The notes: generated by a model not told the origin, from the sequence alone. Numbered from the stretch's first letter, positions 51,198 to 59,946 are shown. The stretch: DNA of 64,000 bases from CSSed11-175R1 sp041685735 (GCA_041685735.1 JAWLFE010000007.1:1-64000); one strand, 5' to 3'. Numbers and translations are program-made.

Positions 51198-51246
51198 GTG
51201 GTCGGAGCGGCGCCTCGCCGCCATCGGTGAGCCCACAGCCGACCAC
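51198..51246. terminator. Bidirectional terminator between convergent genes
   Basis: Outer arms GTGGTCGG (51198-51205) and CCGACCAC (51239-51246) enclose a second hairpin GCGGCG-CCT-CGCCGC (51207-51221). It lies between the stops of the Fur gene and the kinase-fold gene. Confidence 0.5.
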
Positions 51247-51273
51247 CTCCAGCCTCAGGTCGGCCCGGGGACG

Positions 51274-52341
51274 TCAGTGCAGCAGCGCGCACCGGATGCT
51301 GGCCCGCTCGAGTTCCGCGCTGGGGAACTCGATGTCGCGGCGCTCGGTGAACAGCTGCCAGTACACCGCGTTGATGAGCTGCGCGACGGCTGCGTAGCGA
51401 CGCACGATGGCCTCGGCCGCAGGTGGCAGGCCACCAGGCCCTCGCACCGATGCGTGTTCCGCGATGTAGGCGTCGCGCGCCGGGACGTCGGTGATGCCCG
51501 TGAGCTCGGTCACCAGGAGGTTGATGAACCTCGTGACCGTGTAGGCAGGGTCGTGCAGTCGGTGCTGCTCCAGGAAGCGCAGCTCACCGTCGTCGAGGGC
51601 GAAGTCGCGGGCGGTCGCCAGACCGAAGTCGCTGACGATCACCTGGCGGCCGTCGGTGAGCAGGTTGGCGAGGTGCCCATCGAAGTGGAACAGCCCGTGC
51701 TGGTTCATCCAGACCACCGGGGCGAGCAGGGTGTCAGCGACCATCTGCATCGCCGCGACGGCAGCCGCACCGCCGGCGTGGAGACGAACGCGAAGCCAGG
51801 TGTCGAGCTGCTGCGGCAGGTACTCCAGGAACAGCACGAGCGCTGTTGTCGATGAACGGATGGCGGCCAGTCGGCGCGCAACACCCTCGGCTCCGTGCCA
51901 GTAGGCCACGGCTCCATCGAGGTCGGCGTGCTCGGGCGCAGGTGGCGGAGGTTCGCCCGGCAGCAGCCGCCAGTGGTAGAGCAGCGGGAACCCGGACGCA
52001 TCCCCGTCGAGGACCCACCTCGTCGCCCGCTCGAGCGCTTCGAGCTCCCGCCACGCGTTGACCCCGGGGGACCCCACGTTGTACTGGCAGTAGGTCGGCA
52101 ACCCGAAGTGGTTGACGGTCGATCGCAGGTTGGCTGCGCGCGTCTCCACCTCGGCCAACGACACCGCCTTCACGAACACGGTGGTTCCGCCCACGACGAC
52201 GTGGCGTGTCCTCCCACCGATCCCCGTGCCGACCTCACGCGCGCCGTGCAGCAGATCGGTCAGCTCAGCGTCGTCGAGGGCGGCCAGCAGCGCATGCACC
52301 CTCGACCACGTCGACCCACGCTCGGCATCCACGGACGACAT
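51274..52341 (-). CDS. Protein-kinase-fold orphan (355 aa)
   Basis: ATG 52341 is chosen over an upstream ATG (52359) that adds six residues. Kinase-like elements are T-V-F-V-K-A-V-S for the lysine strand, the catalytic loop G-L-F-H-F-D-G-H-L-A-N-L-L (H-x-D-x-x-x-x-N), and S-D-F-G-L-A (DFG). No membrane segment, lipid anchor or PASTA domain, so it is not a standard PknB-type receptor. It may phosphorylate a small molecule or a protein. It lies between Fur and znuB, convergent with the former; a functional link to zinc is not shown. Confidence 0.75.
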   Translation of the reverse strand: MSSVDAERGSTWSRVHALLAALDDAELTDLLHGAREVGTGIGGRTRHVVVGGTTVFVKAVSLAEVETRAANLRSTVNHFGLPTYCQYNVGSPGVNAWRELEALERATRWVLDGDASGFPLLYHWRLLPGEPPPPAPEHADLDGAVAYWHGAEGVARRLAAIRSSTTALVLFLEYLPQQLDTWLRVRLHAGGAAAVAAMQMVADTLLAPVVWMNQHGLFHFDGHLANLLTDGRQVIVSDFGLATARDFALDDGELRFLEQHRLHDPAYTVTRFINLLVTELTGITDVPARDAYIAEHASVRGPGGLPPAAEAIVRRYAAVAQLINAVYWQLFTERRDIEFPSAELERASIRCALLH

Positions 52342-52402
52342 CGATCCACCCTCTCGCAACGCTCGATGCGCATCATCACCGACCCGCCACCCAGCGCCGA
52401 AC

Positions 52403-53275
52403 TCAACCCGCCGTGACCAGAGAGCGACCCCGGCGGTAGCGCTGCGCGCCGGACCGGACCTCCTTGAGTGCGAGGGTCAGGAAGAAGGCCACGACGGTCA
52501 GCCCGGCGATGGTCGGCGCCGTGGCCGTCCCCGCGTGGAAGCTGATCAGCAGGCCGGCGAGGACGCCGATCGCGCCGATCGCCATCGACACCACCATCAT
52601 GATGGGGACCCGACGCGACACCAGCGCTGCCGTCGCCGGTGGCGCCACGATGAAGGCGAACACCAGCAACGTTCCGACGGTCCGGAACGAGGTGACCACG
52701 ACCAGGGCGACCAGACCGAGCATCGCCAGGTGCGCGAGCTGGGGGTGGAGGCCGAGCACCTGGGCCTTGTCCCGGCTGAAGGACAGCGCCAGGAACGGCC
52801 GGTACAGCACGATCGTGAGCACGATCGTGACCACGGCGGCGATCGCCGTGGTGCGCAGATCCGACCGCGTCACACCGATCGGGTCGCCGAACAGGATCGT
52901 CGTCAGGTCACCCGCATAGGCCCCACGCTTCGAGATGATGGCGACCCCCGCCGCCAGCATCCCGACGAACAGCAACCCGATCGCGGTGTCCTCACCCAGC
53001 CGGCTCCTGGCACTGGCCAGCGACACCCCCGCGATCATCACGGCAGCGCTGATCGCACCACCGAGCAGCAACGAGCCCCCGAGGATGAACGCGATCGCGA
53101 TGCCCGGGAGGACGCCATGGGCGAGCGCATCGCCCATGAAGGCCATCCCACGCATCACCACCCAGGTGCCGATGAGCGAGCTGGCCACCACGGTCAGCAC
53201 CCCCGCCAAGAGCGCGTTGCGCATGAAGGCGAAGGCGAACGGTTCGGTGACCAGCTCGATCAGGGTGGTGATCAC
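52403..53275 (-). CDS. znuB: Zinc/manganese ABC transporter permease (290 aa)
   Basis: ABC-3 family with about 8 spans. Conserved pieces: F-M-R-N-A-L-L-A-G, V-M-R-G-M-A-F-M-G-D-A-L-A-H-G, and repeated Ala/Val/Ile-rich helices, ending in a basic tail. Transport specificity follows from the neighbouring His-rich ZnuA. It overlaps the znuA stop by 4 bp (53272-53275). Confidence 0.93.
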   Translation of the reverse strand: MITTLIELVTEPFAFAFMRNALLAGVLTVVASSLIGTWVVMRGMAFMGDALAHGVLPGIAIAFILGGSLLLGGAISAAVMIAGVSLASARSRLGEDTAIGLLFVGMLAAGVAIISKRGAYAGDLTTILFGDPIGVTRSDLRTTAIAAVVTIVLTIVLYRPFLALSFSRDKAQVLGLHPQLAHLAMLGLVALVVVTSFRTVGTLLVFAFIVAPPATAALVSRRVPIMMVVSMAIGAIGVLAGLLISFHAGTATAPTIAGLTVVAFFLTLALKEVRSGAQRYRRGRSLVTAG

Positions 53276-54498
53276 CGGAGCGCGTCAGCGATCAGCGTGG
53301 CCGTGGTCCGCAGCAAGCCCGGGTAGGTCTCGGCGCCGCTGCCGTCCTCGCCCAGCGCATCGGTGTAGATGCGCACCACCTCGACCTCGAGGTCGCTGCG
53401 ACCGATCACCTCGCTGGCGAGCTGGTCGGCGAGCGTCGTGGTGTCGGTGTTCTCCGCGAAGACCGCGGGTACACCGGCGTCCTCGACCGTCTCGATGAGC
53501 TCCGCGAAGCCGGCTGCGTCCGCCTCTGCCTGCGTGGATGAACCCGGGATCACCGTCGCCAACACCTCGAAGTCGTAGCGGGCGGCAAGGTAGCCAAGCG
53601 CGTCGTGGTTGGTGACGAGCTGCCGGCGCTCGGCCGGGACCGCGGCGAGGATCTCCGCGATCTCCTCGTCGAGTTCCAGCAACTGCGCCGCGTAGTCCTG
53701 CCCGCGACGCTCCCATTCCGCGGCGTCCAGGCGGGTGTCGAGGTCGGCGAGTTCGGCTGCGAGCATCTGGACACCCTCGGCCAGACGGACCGGGTCGAAC
53801 CAGACGTGCGGATCCTCGGGGCCGTGATCGTGGTCGTCGTCCTGGTCATCGTGCCCCTGCTCGTCATCGTGACCATCTTCGTCATCGTGACCATCTTCGT
53901 CATCGTGACCGTGCTCATCGTCATGCCCGTGCTCGTCATCGTCACCATGCTCGTCGTCATGGTCTTCGTCGCCGTGGCTGTGCGGCCCATCGAGGTCGAA
54001 GTCGATGGGGTCGAGCTTGTCGGCGAGGGTGAAGACCCGGACGCCCTCTTCCTCAGCGGCATCGAGCGCCGAGAGCAGGGTCTCCTCGAGGTCGAGGCCG
54101 TTGGCGACCACGAGGTCCGCTTCACGCATCATGGCCGCGTCGGAGGCTGATGCCTGGAACCCGTGGGGGTCCGCGCCCGGAGGCATGATCACGTCCACCC
54201 GGCCGTCGTCGCCGACCAGCGTCGCGACGATGTCGCCGAGGATGCTGGTGGTGACGACTACGTGTGGCCCGTCACCCTCCGCCCCGACGTCCTCGACCTC
54301 GTCGGGCTCCCCCGGGTCCTCGGCGTCCTCGGTGTCTCCGGTCTCCGCGTCCGCCTCGGACGTTCCGTCCGGCTCGGCCTCATCAGACCCGCTCCCACCG
54401 TCCCCGCATGCGGCGAGCGCGAAACCGAGCACCGCGATGAGTGCGACGGCCCGCATCGGGAGCGAGGTGGTGGCATGCTTCTGTCTGAACAGGGACAT
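53272..54498 (-). CDS. znuA: Zinc-binding lipoprotein ZnuA with a His-rich loop (408 aa)
   Basis: Start at ATG 54498: signal peptide then lipobox L-A-A-C. Cluster A-I fold with P-P-G-A-D-P-H-G, E-D-P-H-V-W-F-D-P and T-N-H-D-A-L-G-Y, which supply the His ligands. A long Asp/Glu linker follows the lipid anchor, and a loop of H-G-H-D-D-E-type repeats (about 170-225) is the zinc-trapping flexible segment. The next gene is the permease; the ATPase is divergent. Expression is likely shared with znuC through the 54499-54601 region. Confidence 0.95.
   Translation of the reverse strand: MSLFRQKHATTSLPMRAVALIAVLGFALAACGDGGSGSDEAEPDGTSEADAETGDTEDAEDPGEPDEVEDVGAEGDGPHVVVTTSILGDIVATLVGDDGRVDVIMPPGADPHGFQASASDAAMMREADLVVANGLDLEETLLSALDAAEEEGVRVFTLADKLDPIDFDLDGPHSHGDEDHDDEHGDDDEHGHDDEHGHDDEDGHDDEDGHDDEQGHDDQDDDHDHGPEDPHVWFDPVRLAEGVQMLAAELADLDTRLDAAEWERRGQDYAAQLLELDEEIAEILAAVPAERRQLVTNHDALGYLAARYDFEVLATVIPGSSTQAEADAAGFAELIETVEDAGVPAVFAENTDTTTLADQLASEVIGRSDLEVEVVRIYTDALGEDGSGAETYPGLLRTTATLIADALR
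53821..53965. repeat. Repeat coding the His/Asp loop of ZnuA
   Basis: Iterated ATCGTGACC/ATCTTCGTC-type units (plus strand) coding HDD/HGH tandem repeats on the minus strand. Repeat number may vary between strains. Confidence 0.75.
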
Positions 54499-54601
54499 CG
54501 GCGAACTCTTCGATCGTGGGTGAACGGGTGGTGACGCATCGTGTCGAGCAGCCATGCTCGTACCAGCCGCTACTGTCCTGCACTCCGCACCGGGGAGAGT
54601 A

Positions 54602-55444
54602 ATGGGAACCGTTCCTGAACCGCCACCCAGAACGTCTCGTACCGCGCGCCAGGCGCCCGATCGGTCCGATGGCGATCGTGACGTCGCTGTGCGTCTCGAC
54701 CACCTCGACGTCGCCTACGGCCCGATCGAGGCCGTCCGGGATGCGACGGTGGACCTGCACACCGGCAGCGTCGTGGCCATCATCGGCCCGAACGGTTCCG
54801 GCAAATCGACGCTGCTGTCCACGATCTCCGGGCTGGTCACCCCGACGAAGGGGCGGGTGCTGGTGCACGGCCGACCGCCGAAACAGGGACGGCAGCGTGT
54901 CGCGCACGTCCTGCAGTCGACGGTCGCGAACGAGGCGTTGCCACTGACCGTGATCGAGACCGTCCGGATGGGCGCCTATGCGCACACGGGGCTGCACCGG
55001 CGGCTCTCGCAGCAGGACCGGACGGCGATCGCGGATGCGGTCGAGCGCATGCAACTCGGAGACCTCACGACCCGCCAACTGCACGAACTGTCCGGCGGCC
55101 AACGGCAGCGGGCGTACGTCGCGCAGGGATTGGCGCAACAAGCGGATGTCCTGCTGCTCGACGAACCGATCACCGGCCTGGACCTGGTCACGCAGGAGAC
55201 GATCACCTCGGTGATGCAGGCCGAGCGGGAGCGTGGGACCGCCGTGGTCCTGACCACCCACGATGTCGGGACGGCACGGATGGCGGATCAGGTGATCCTG
55301 ATCGCCACCGAGATCGTTGCCGCAGGTCCGCCGGAGGACGTCCTGACCGCCGAGAACCTGGCCGTCGCCTACGGCGGCCACCTCCATGTCCTGGGCGATG
55401 GCAGTGTCGTGCTCGATGACCCCGACCAGCACCGCCTGTCCTGA
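54602..55444 (+). CDS. znuC: ABC transporter ATPase for zinc (280 aa)
   Basis: Walker A G-P-N-G-S-G-K-S-T, signature L-S-G-G-Q-R-Q-R, Walker B V-L-L-L-D-E-P, and switch His in T-T-H-D. The first 30 residues are an extra polar extension. ATG 54602 is preceded by GGGGAG and by TACTGT (54571-54576) as a candidate -10; GGAACCGTTCC, a small palindrome, lies just inside the coding region (54605-54615) and could be a Zur-type operator. Divergent from znuA. Confidence 0.93.
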   Translation: MGTVPEPPPRTSRTARQAPDRSDGDRDVAVRLDHLDVAYGPIEAVRDATVDLHTGSVVAIIGPNGSGKSTLLSTISGLVTPTKGRVLVHGRPPKQGRQRVAHVLQSTVANEALPLTVIETVRMGAYAHTGLHRRLSQQDRTAIADAVERMQLGDLTTRQLHELSGGQRQRAYVAQGLAQQADVLLLDEPITGLDLVTQETITSVMQAERERGTAVVLTTHDVGTARMADQVILIATEIVAAGPPEDVLTAENLAVAYGGHLHVLGDGSVVLDDPDQHRLS

Positions 55445-55493
55445 CGATCCCCGCCCCCCGGCATCCCCGACCCTCCCCGTGACCGGTCGCACG

Positions 55494-55499
55494 TAGACT
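55494..55499 (+). promoter_or_regulatory. -10 TAGACT for the ArsR/SmtB gene
   Basis: TAGACT lies 27 nt before the GTG, following znuC after 49 nt. The site may allow separate expression of the repressor. Confidence 0.35.
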
Positions 55500-55525
55500 G
55501 CCCGTCCCCAGGCGAGGAAGCACAG

Positions 55526-55828
55526 GTGGCGATCACGGAGGCCGACCCGGCTGCGCTCGAGCGCACCACGGAGCTGTTCCGGGCGCTCTCGAACCCGGCG
55601 CGGGTCGCCATCGTGCGCGAACTGGCCTCCGGGGAGCGAGCGGTCCACCAACTCGTGGACGCGCTGGAACTCCCGCAACCACGCGTGTCGGAGCATCTGG
55701 CGACACTGCGGGCCGCACGCCTCGTCGAGCGCAACCGCAACGGCCGCTCCGTGAGCTACTTCCTGGTGGACAACCACGTCGCCCACATCGTCGAGGATGC
55801 GATCATCCACGCCGGCGAGGTGGACTGA
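55526..55828 (+). CDS. ArsR/SmtB-family zinc repressor (100 aa)
   Basis: Winged-helix repressor: A-L-S-N-P-A-R-V-A-I-V-R-E-L, recognition helix P-Q-P-R-V-S-E-H-L. The C-terminal helix carries D-x-H-x10-H-x2-E (from D-N-H-V-A-H to H-A-G-E), exactly the alpha5 zinc-sensing pattern of SmtB/CzrA. The alpha3N cysteine site is absent. It should dissociate from DNA on binding zinc. Lies directly after znuC, and the His-rich gene follows with a palindromic promoter. Confidence 0.9.
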   Translation: MAITEADPAALERTTELFRALSNPARVAIVRELASGERAVHQLVDALELPQPRVSEHLATLRAARLVERNRNGRSVSYFLVDNHVAHIVEDAIIHAGEVD

Positions 55829-55918
55829 CCCCCGCCACGCACCCTGCCGTTGCGTATCCCCGTGGCCGGGAGGAGGGCGGCATCGTCGCCCGCCTCACCG
55901 CGATCCAGGTAATATATC

Positions 55919-55947
55919 TTTACATCGCGATGTTCCGATGTTAGGCT
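55919..55947 (+). promoter_or_regulatory. Promoter with palindromic operator upstream of the His-rich gene
   Basis: -35 TTTACA (55919-55924), a 17-nt spacer, and -10 TAGGCT (55942-55947). The palindrome ACATCGCGATGT (55922-55933) overlaps the -35 and spacer, where a repressor would block the polymerase; half-site GATGT occurs once more downstream. The region is A/T-rich compared with the rest of the window. Confidence 0.6.
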
Positions 55948-55982
55948 ATGGGCACGCTGCACCCGCTCCCATCGGACCGCTG

Positions 55983-56282
55983 ATGAGTTCCACCTGCACC
56001 GTCCACGAAGACCACATCCACACGCACAGCCCCGACTGCGGTCACCCTGCGGTGGAGCACGACGGGCACGTCGACTACCTGCACGACGGCCACGCCCATC
56101 ACCAGCACGACGACCATGTCGATGAGCACGACCTGGCCGGCGTCCACGTCGTCGCCGCCCCACATGACCATGCACACGGCCCGGACTGCGGCCACGACAC
56201 CCTGCAGCACGACGGCCACGTGGACTACATCCACGATGGTCACCGCCACGCCGAGCACGGCGACCACTACGACGAGCACTGA
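55983..56282 (+). CDS. His-rich metal-binding protein (99 aa)
   Basis: About a quarter of residues are His, arranged in two copies of C-G-H-x-x-x-x-H-D-G-H-V-D-Y-x-H-D-G-H-x-H separated by an acidic linker. There is no signal peptide, so it should buffer zinc or a similar metal in the cytosol. The ArsR/SmtB gene and znu genes are adjacent. Similar small His-rich proteins occur near Zur/Fur genes in Actinobacteria. Confidence 0.88.
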   Translation: MSSTCTVHEDHIHTHSPDCGHPAVEHDGHVDYLHDGHAHHQHDDHVDEHDLAGVHVVAAPHDHAHGPDCGHDTLQHDGHVDYIHDGHRHAEHGDHYDEH

Positions 56283-56309
56283 GCCCACCGCACCACCGAC
56301 CCATCGGTT

Positions 56310-56332
56310 GAGCCCGCCCCCGTGGCGGGCTC
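56310..56332. terminator. Bidirectional terminator hairpin
   Basis: GAGCCCGCC and GGCGGGCTC form a perfect 9-bp stem with a 5-nt loop, between the convergent His-rich gene and xthA. Confidence 0.65.
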
Positions 56333-56342
56333 CACCATGTGG

Positions 56343-57128
56343 TCAGCCGGTGACGTCCAGGTCCACCACCAGCGGGGCGTGGTCGGATGGCTTGTCGCCG
56401 GCGTCGTTGACCCGCCGGAAGGTGGTGTCCACCTGGCAGCCCACGACCTCGAGGTGGCGACTGGTCAGGGCGTAGTCGATGCGCATGCCCATGCCACGAC
56501 GGAACGCCCCCATGCGGTAGTCCCACCAGGTGAAGCCCTCGCCATCGGGCTCCACCTGCCGGAAGGCGTCGGTCAGGCCGAGCTCGATCAGGGCCGCGAG
56601 TCGCTCGCGCTCCGGTGGAGTGACGTGGGTCGCGTCGACGAACGCCGCGACGTCCCAGACATCCCGATCCTCGAGCGCGACGTTCACGTCACCGGCGAAC
56701 ACGGTCGGCCCCCCATCGACCAGCGTCTGCAGGTGCTTCCTCGCGGCGTCGAGGAACGTGAGCTTGGCCTGGAACATCGGGTGGTCCGGCTCGCGACCGT
56801 TCGGCACGTACGCGCTGATGGCGCGCACCCCGTCCACCGTCGCCTCGACCCACCGGGCCTCCGCGGGATCGGGCTCGCCCGGCAGCCCGGTCGAGACGTC
56901 GGTGACCTCCGCGGTCTCCGGAACCAGCAGGGCCACCCCGTTCCACCGCCCCTCCGAGTGTTCCACGACGCGGTAGCCGACCGCGGCGAGCGCCTCGCGG
57001 GGGAAGGTGTTGGACGCGACCTTGGTTTCCTGGAGGCAGACGACATCCGGAGCATGCTGGTCCAGCAGCTCGAGAACCCGTGGGAGGCGGGCCCGGATCG
57101 AGTTCACGTTCCAACTGATGAGTCGCAT
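56343..57128 (-). CDS. xthA: Exodeoxyribonuclease III (261 aa)
   Basis: Start at ATG 57128 gives M-R-L-I-S-W-N-V-N-S-I-R-A, the AP-endonuclease family opening. Further: V-C-L-Q-E-T-K with the metal-binding Glu, Y-V-P-N-G, F-A-G-D-V-N-V-A and S-D-H-A-P-L-V-V-D at the C-terminus with the catalytic Asp-His. Base excision repair in the cytosol. Full length. Confidence 0.96.
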   Translation of the reverse strand: MRLISWNVNSIRARLPRVLELLDQHAPDVVCLQETKVASNTFPREALAAVGYRVVEHSEGRWNGVALLVPETAEVTDVSTGLPGEPDPAEARWVEATVDGVRAISAYVPNGREPDHPMFQAKLTFLDAARKHLQTLVDGGPTVFAGDVNVALEDRDVWDVAAFVDATHVTPPERERLAALIELGLTDAFRQVEPDGEGFTWWDYRMGAFRRGMGMRIDYALTSRHLEVVGCQVDTTFRRVNDAGDKPSDHAPLVVDLDVTG

Positions 57129-57280
57129 GGCGGGACCGTACCCCGGGCGGTTGACCGGGTGGCGCTCCGCGGCGGGTGCCGACCCGCCGACGACTACCGT
57201 CGGCACCGCGTGCCGCACACACGACGCCACGATTATCGACACCTCCGTCAACGGATGTCCCAGCGGACCAAGGAGAGGGC

Positions 57281-58525
57281 GTGGCCACCACCGAACCGTC
57301 CGGCCGGCCGGTCTGGCTGACCGCGCCCGTCCTGACGGTCTCGGTGCTCTCCGTGGCCTCCGGGATCGGCCAGTTCTCGGTCACGACGGTGATCGGTGAC
57401 GTCGCTGCGGCGTTCGGGGAGCCCGCCGGCGACGAGGCTCTCGCCCAGATCGGACTGCCCGTCACGACCGTGGGGATCGCGCTCGCCGTGATCCGTCTGG
57501 CATCGCTCGGTAGCCTCCCCGCGGCCGCGCTCGCGGATCGGGTCGGGCGCCGATCGGTGCTCCTGACCGTCGCCACCATCGGGTTGGCGTTGACCACGCT
57601 GGCGGCGCTGGCACCTGGGTTCTGGTGGTACGTGGCGCTCGTGGCGCTGGCGCGACCGGCACTGTCGACCGTGAACGCACTGTCGGGGGTGGTCGCAGCC
57701 GAGGAGGCCCGCGCGCGGGACCGGTCAGCAGCCTTGGCGCTGATCGCCGCCGCCTACGGCCTGGGAGCGGGGATCATCGCGGTCACGCGCGGCGTCCTGC
57801 CCGGGGAGCCATCGTTCCGGATCGTCATGGCCCTCGCCGTGATCCCCCTGCTGCTGCTACCTCTGTTGGCCCGCCGGATCCGTGAACCGCGGATCGCGGA
57901 GGACCGGGTGCCGGCCGTCGGCCTCCCCGGCCGGATCCCGCGGCGCTACCTCGGACGGGTCGTCCTGCTGGCGGCGCTGACCGGGAGCATCGCGCTGGCC
58001 ACCGGGCCCGGCTTCACCTTCCTGTTCGTCTACGGCGAGCAGGTGCTGGGGGCGTCGCCGCTGTTGTTGTCGATGCTGGTCCTCGGCGCGGGGCCGGCCG
58101 GCCTGGTCGGCATCCTCGCCGGACGGTGGGGCGCCGATCGGTTCGGTCGCACGCTCACCGCCGGGGTGTCGATGGCGGCGACGGGCGGGTCCGTCGCACT
58201 GGCCTACTCGGGCGGGCAGACCGCCCTGATGGTGGGCTACCTGTTGGCGCTGGCCACCAGCAGCGCCTTCGCGCCACCAACCGGCGCGCTGGTCGCGGAG
58301 CTGGTCCCGACGAGCATCCGCGCCACCGTCGCCGGTTGGGAGACGATCGCCGGCGTCCTGGGTGCGGTGGGGGGACTGATGTCCTTCGGGCTCCTGGCCG
58401 ACCTCACCGGTGGGTTCGTCGCTGCATCGTTCACGATCGGGGTGATCGTCGCGGTCGTCGCGATCGGGTTCTGGTGGCTACCTGAGACCCTCGGCGTCGA
58501 ACTCGAGGACCTCGAGGACGCCTGA
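57281..58525 (+). CDS. Major facilitator superfamily transporter (414 aa)
   Basis: GTG 57281 follows AGGAGAGG. About 12 hydrophobic spans; the loop 2-3 motif A-A-L-A-D-R-V-G-R-R-S is typical of MFS exporters or sugar transporters. The substrate cannot be assigned. The last residues L-E-D-L-E-D-A lie in a 19-bp tandem repeat that runs through the stop codon (58505-58561). Confidence 0.92.
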   Translation: MATTEPSGRPVWLTAPVLTVSVLSVASGIGQFSVTTVIGDVAAAFGEPAGDEALAQIGLPVTTVGIALAVIRLASLGSLPAAALADRVGRRSVLLTVATIGLALTTLAALAPGFWWYVALVALARPALSTVNALSGVVAAEEARARDRSAALALIAAAYGLGAGIIAVTRGVLPGEPSFRIVMALAVIPLLLLPLLARRIREPRIAEDRVPAVGLPGRIPRRYLGRVVLLAALTGSIALATGPGFTFLFVYGEQVLGASPLLLSMLVLGAGPAGLVGILAGRWGADRFGRTLTAGVSMAATGGSVALAYSGGQTALMVGYLLALATSSAFAPPTGALVAELVPTSIRATVAGWETIAGVLGAVGGLMSFGLLADLTGGFVAASFTIGVIVAVVAIGFWWLPETLGVELEDLEDA

Positions 58526-58561
58526 GGACCTCCAAGACGCCCGAGGAACTCCAAGACGCCT
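58505..58561. repeat. Three 19-bp tandem repeats across the MFS stop codon
   Basis: GAGGACCTCGAGGACGCCT, then two near-copies (GAGGACCTCCAAGACGCCC and GAGGAACTCCAAGACGCCT). The stop codon TGA begins at the junction of units 1 and 2, so the array spans coding and intergenic DNA; the unit is not a multiple of 3. Confidence 0.75.
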
Positions 58562-58563
58562 GA

Positions 58564-59946
58564 TCAGCTGCCCTCGGGCGGTTGCTGATCCGATGGTGGC
58601 GGTGGCGCCGGCTGCGCCGGCGGGGGTGGCGCAGCCTGCTGGGCCGGCGGGGGTGGCGCAGCCTGCTGGGCCGGCGGGGGCGGCGCAGCCTGCTGGGCCG
58701 GCGGGGGCGGCGCAGCCTGCTGGGCCGGCGGTTGCTGGCGCTGGTTCGCGTCGTTCTGAGCAGCTCCCGCCGCAGCCTGGGAGACCATGCCGCCGACCAG
58801 CCCACCGAGACCACCGCGACGGCCCGCGCGCATGCCGGCGAACGGGTTGCCTCCGGACGCCTGCGGTGACGCCACGGGCTGCTGGAAGGCCTGGCCACCG
58901 GCGTGCAACGCTGCCGCGCCCGCCTGCGCACCAGCGTCGACGTGACCGCCCTCGATCGCCTGTTGCGGCACCGGCGCGTGGTCCAGCGGATCGGCGGTCC
59001 CACCCGCATGTTCCTGGGCCTTGCCGACCATCTTCTTGAAGCTGTTCGACACCGACTGCAGCCGCTGGTCCCAGACCGCGTTGACCTCGAGCCCATCGAT
59101 CGCGCGGTGGTAGGTGACGACCGTGTAGATCATCGCGAAGGGCTCGAAGATCATGCGGTTCGCCAGCGACGCGAGGATCAGGGTCCCGACGATCACGACG
59201 ACCTGGAACCAGATCTCGTTGAACGCGAAGAGCAGGGCCACCCCCGGGATACCGACGATGAGCAACATGCCGAGGAAGAACAGCCTGCCGAGCAACCAGA
59301 TCCGGACGGCCGATCCCAGGACCGGCTTGTAGGCCTGGGCGTACAGGATCGTGCCGTGGCGGGCGCTCTGCCAGACGTTGGGCGACTCCTTCGCAACGGC
59401 GTAGGAGAGGATGGCCTCGTCCACGTAGGACAGCGACCGGTTGATGATCGATGCACCGATCTGCGCGATGCTGCTGACCGCGCCGCCGAGGGGCAGCATG
59501 TCGACGAGCCGGACGAACCGACGGGTGAAACGTCGGACGGTCCGATCGATCATCCGGTCCAGGGCGAACAGGATGCTGACGTCACGGAACCGTTCCTTGA
59601 CGACACCACGTCCGTACTCGACCTGCCCCTTGCCGTCAGGCAGGTCGCGGCCGAGGACCATCTGGGTCACCACGGCGATGTGCGCGCCCTGCAGCAGGTA
59701 GAGCACGTAGCGGCGCATCAGGCCCATGACCGCGAAGGGCCCGATGATCGCGATGAAGATGAAGATCAGCGACAGGACCTCGACGCGTTCAGCAAAGACG
59801 TAGGCCAACCCGCCGAAGATCCCGAGCCACAGTGCGATCGCGAGGAAGAACCCCCCGTAGATCAGCGCACCCAGCAGCAGGAACGGTGTGGTGCGGCGCA
59901 AGAGGCCGACGGCGGTCTTGAAGTTCCCCTTGGACGGATCGCTCAC
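58564..59946 (-). CDS. Multi-span membrane protein with Pro/Gln repeat tail (460 aa)
   Basis: GTG 59946 follows GGGGAG; a longer frame from 60015 is possible. The N-terminal 300 residues hold about four membrane spans (e.g. F-L-L-L-G-A-L-I-Y-G-G-F, V-L-S-L-I-F-I-F-I-A-I-I-G, F-F-L-G-M-L-L-I-V-G, V-V-V-I-V-G-T-L-I). The C-terminal half is disordered, with four P-A-Q-Q-A-A-P-P-P nonapeptides near the end. A TTGACA -35 lies upstream (60062-60057). Function unknown. Confidence 0.8.
   Translation of the reverse strand: MSDPSKGNFKTAVGLLRRTTPFLLLGALIYGGFFLAIALWLGIFGGLAYVFAERVEVLSLIFIFIAIIGPFAVMGLMRRYVLYLLQGAHIAVVTQMVLGRDLPDGKGQVEYGRGVVKERFRDVSILFALDRMIDRTVRRFTRRFVRLVDMLPLGGAVSSIAQIGASIINRSLSYVDEAILSYAVAKESPNVWQSARHGTILYAQAYKPVLGSAVRIWLLGRLFFLGMLLIVGIPGVALLFAFNEIWFQVVVIVGTLILASLANRMIFEPFAMIYTVVTYHRAIDGLEVNAVWDQRLQSVSNSFKKMVGKAQEHAGGTADPLDHAPVPQQAIEGGHVDAGAQAGAAALHAGGQAFQQPVASPQASGGNPFAGMRAGRRGGLGGLVGGMVSQAAAGAAQNDANQRQQPPAQQAAPPPPAQQAAPPPPAQQAAPPPPAQQAAPPPPAQPAPPPPSDQQPPEGS
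58619..58735. repeat. 27-bp tandem repeat coding PAQQAAPPP
   Basis: About four units of 27 bp, nearly identical, coding nine-residue repeats on the minus strand in the tail of the membrane protein. Confidence 0.8.
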
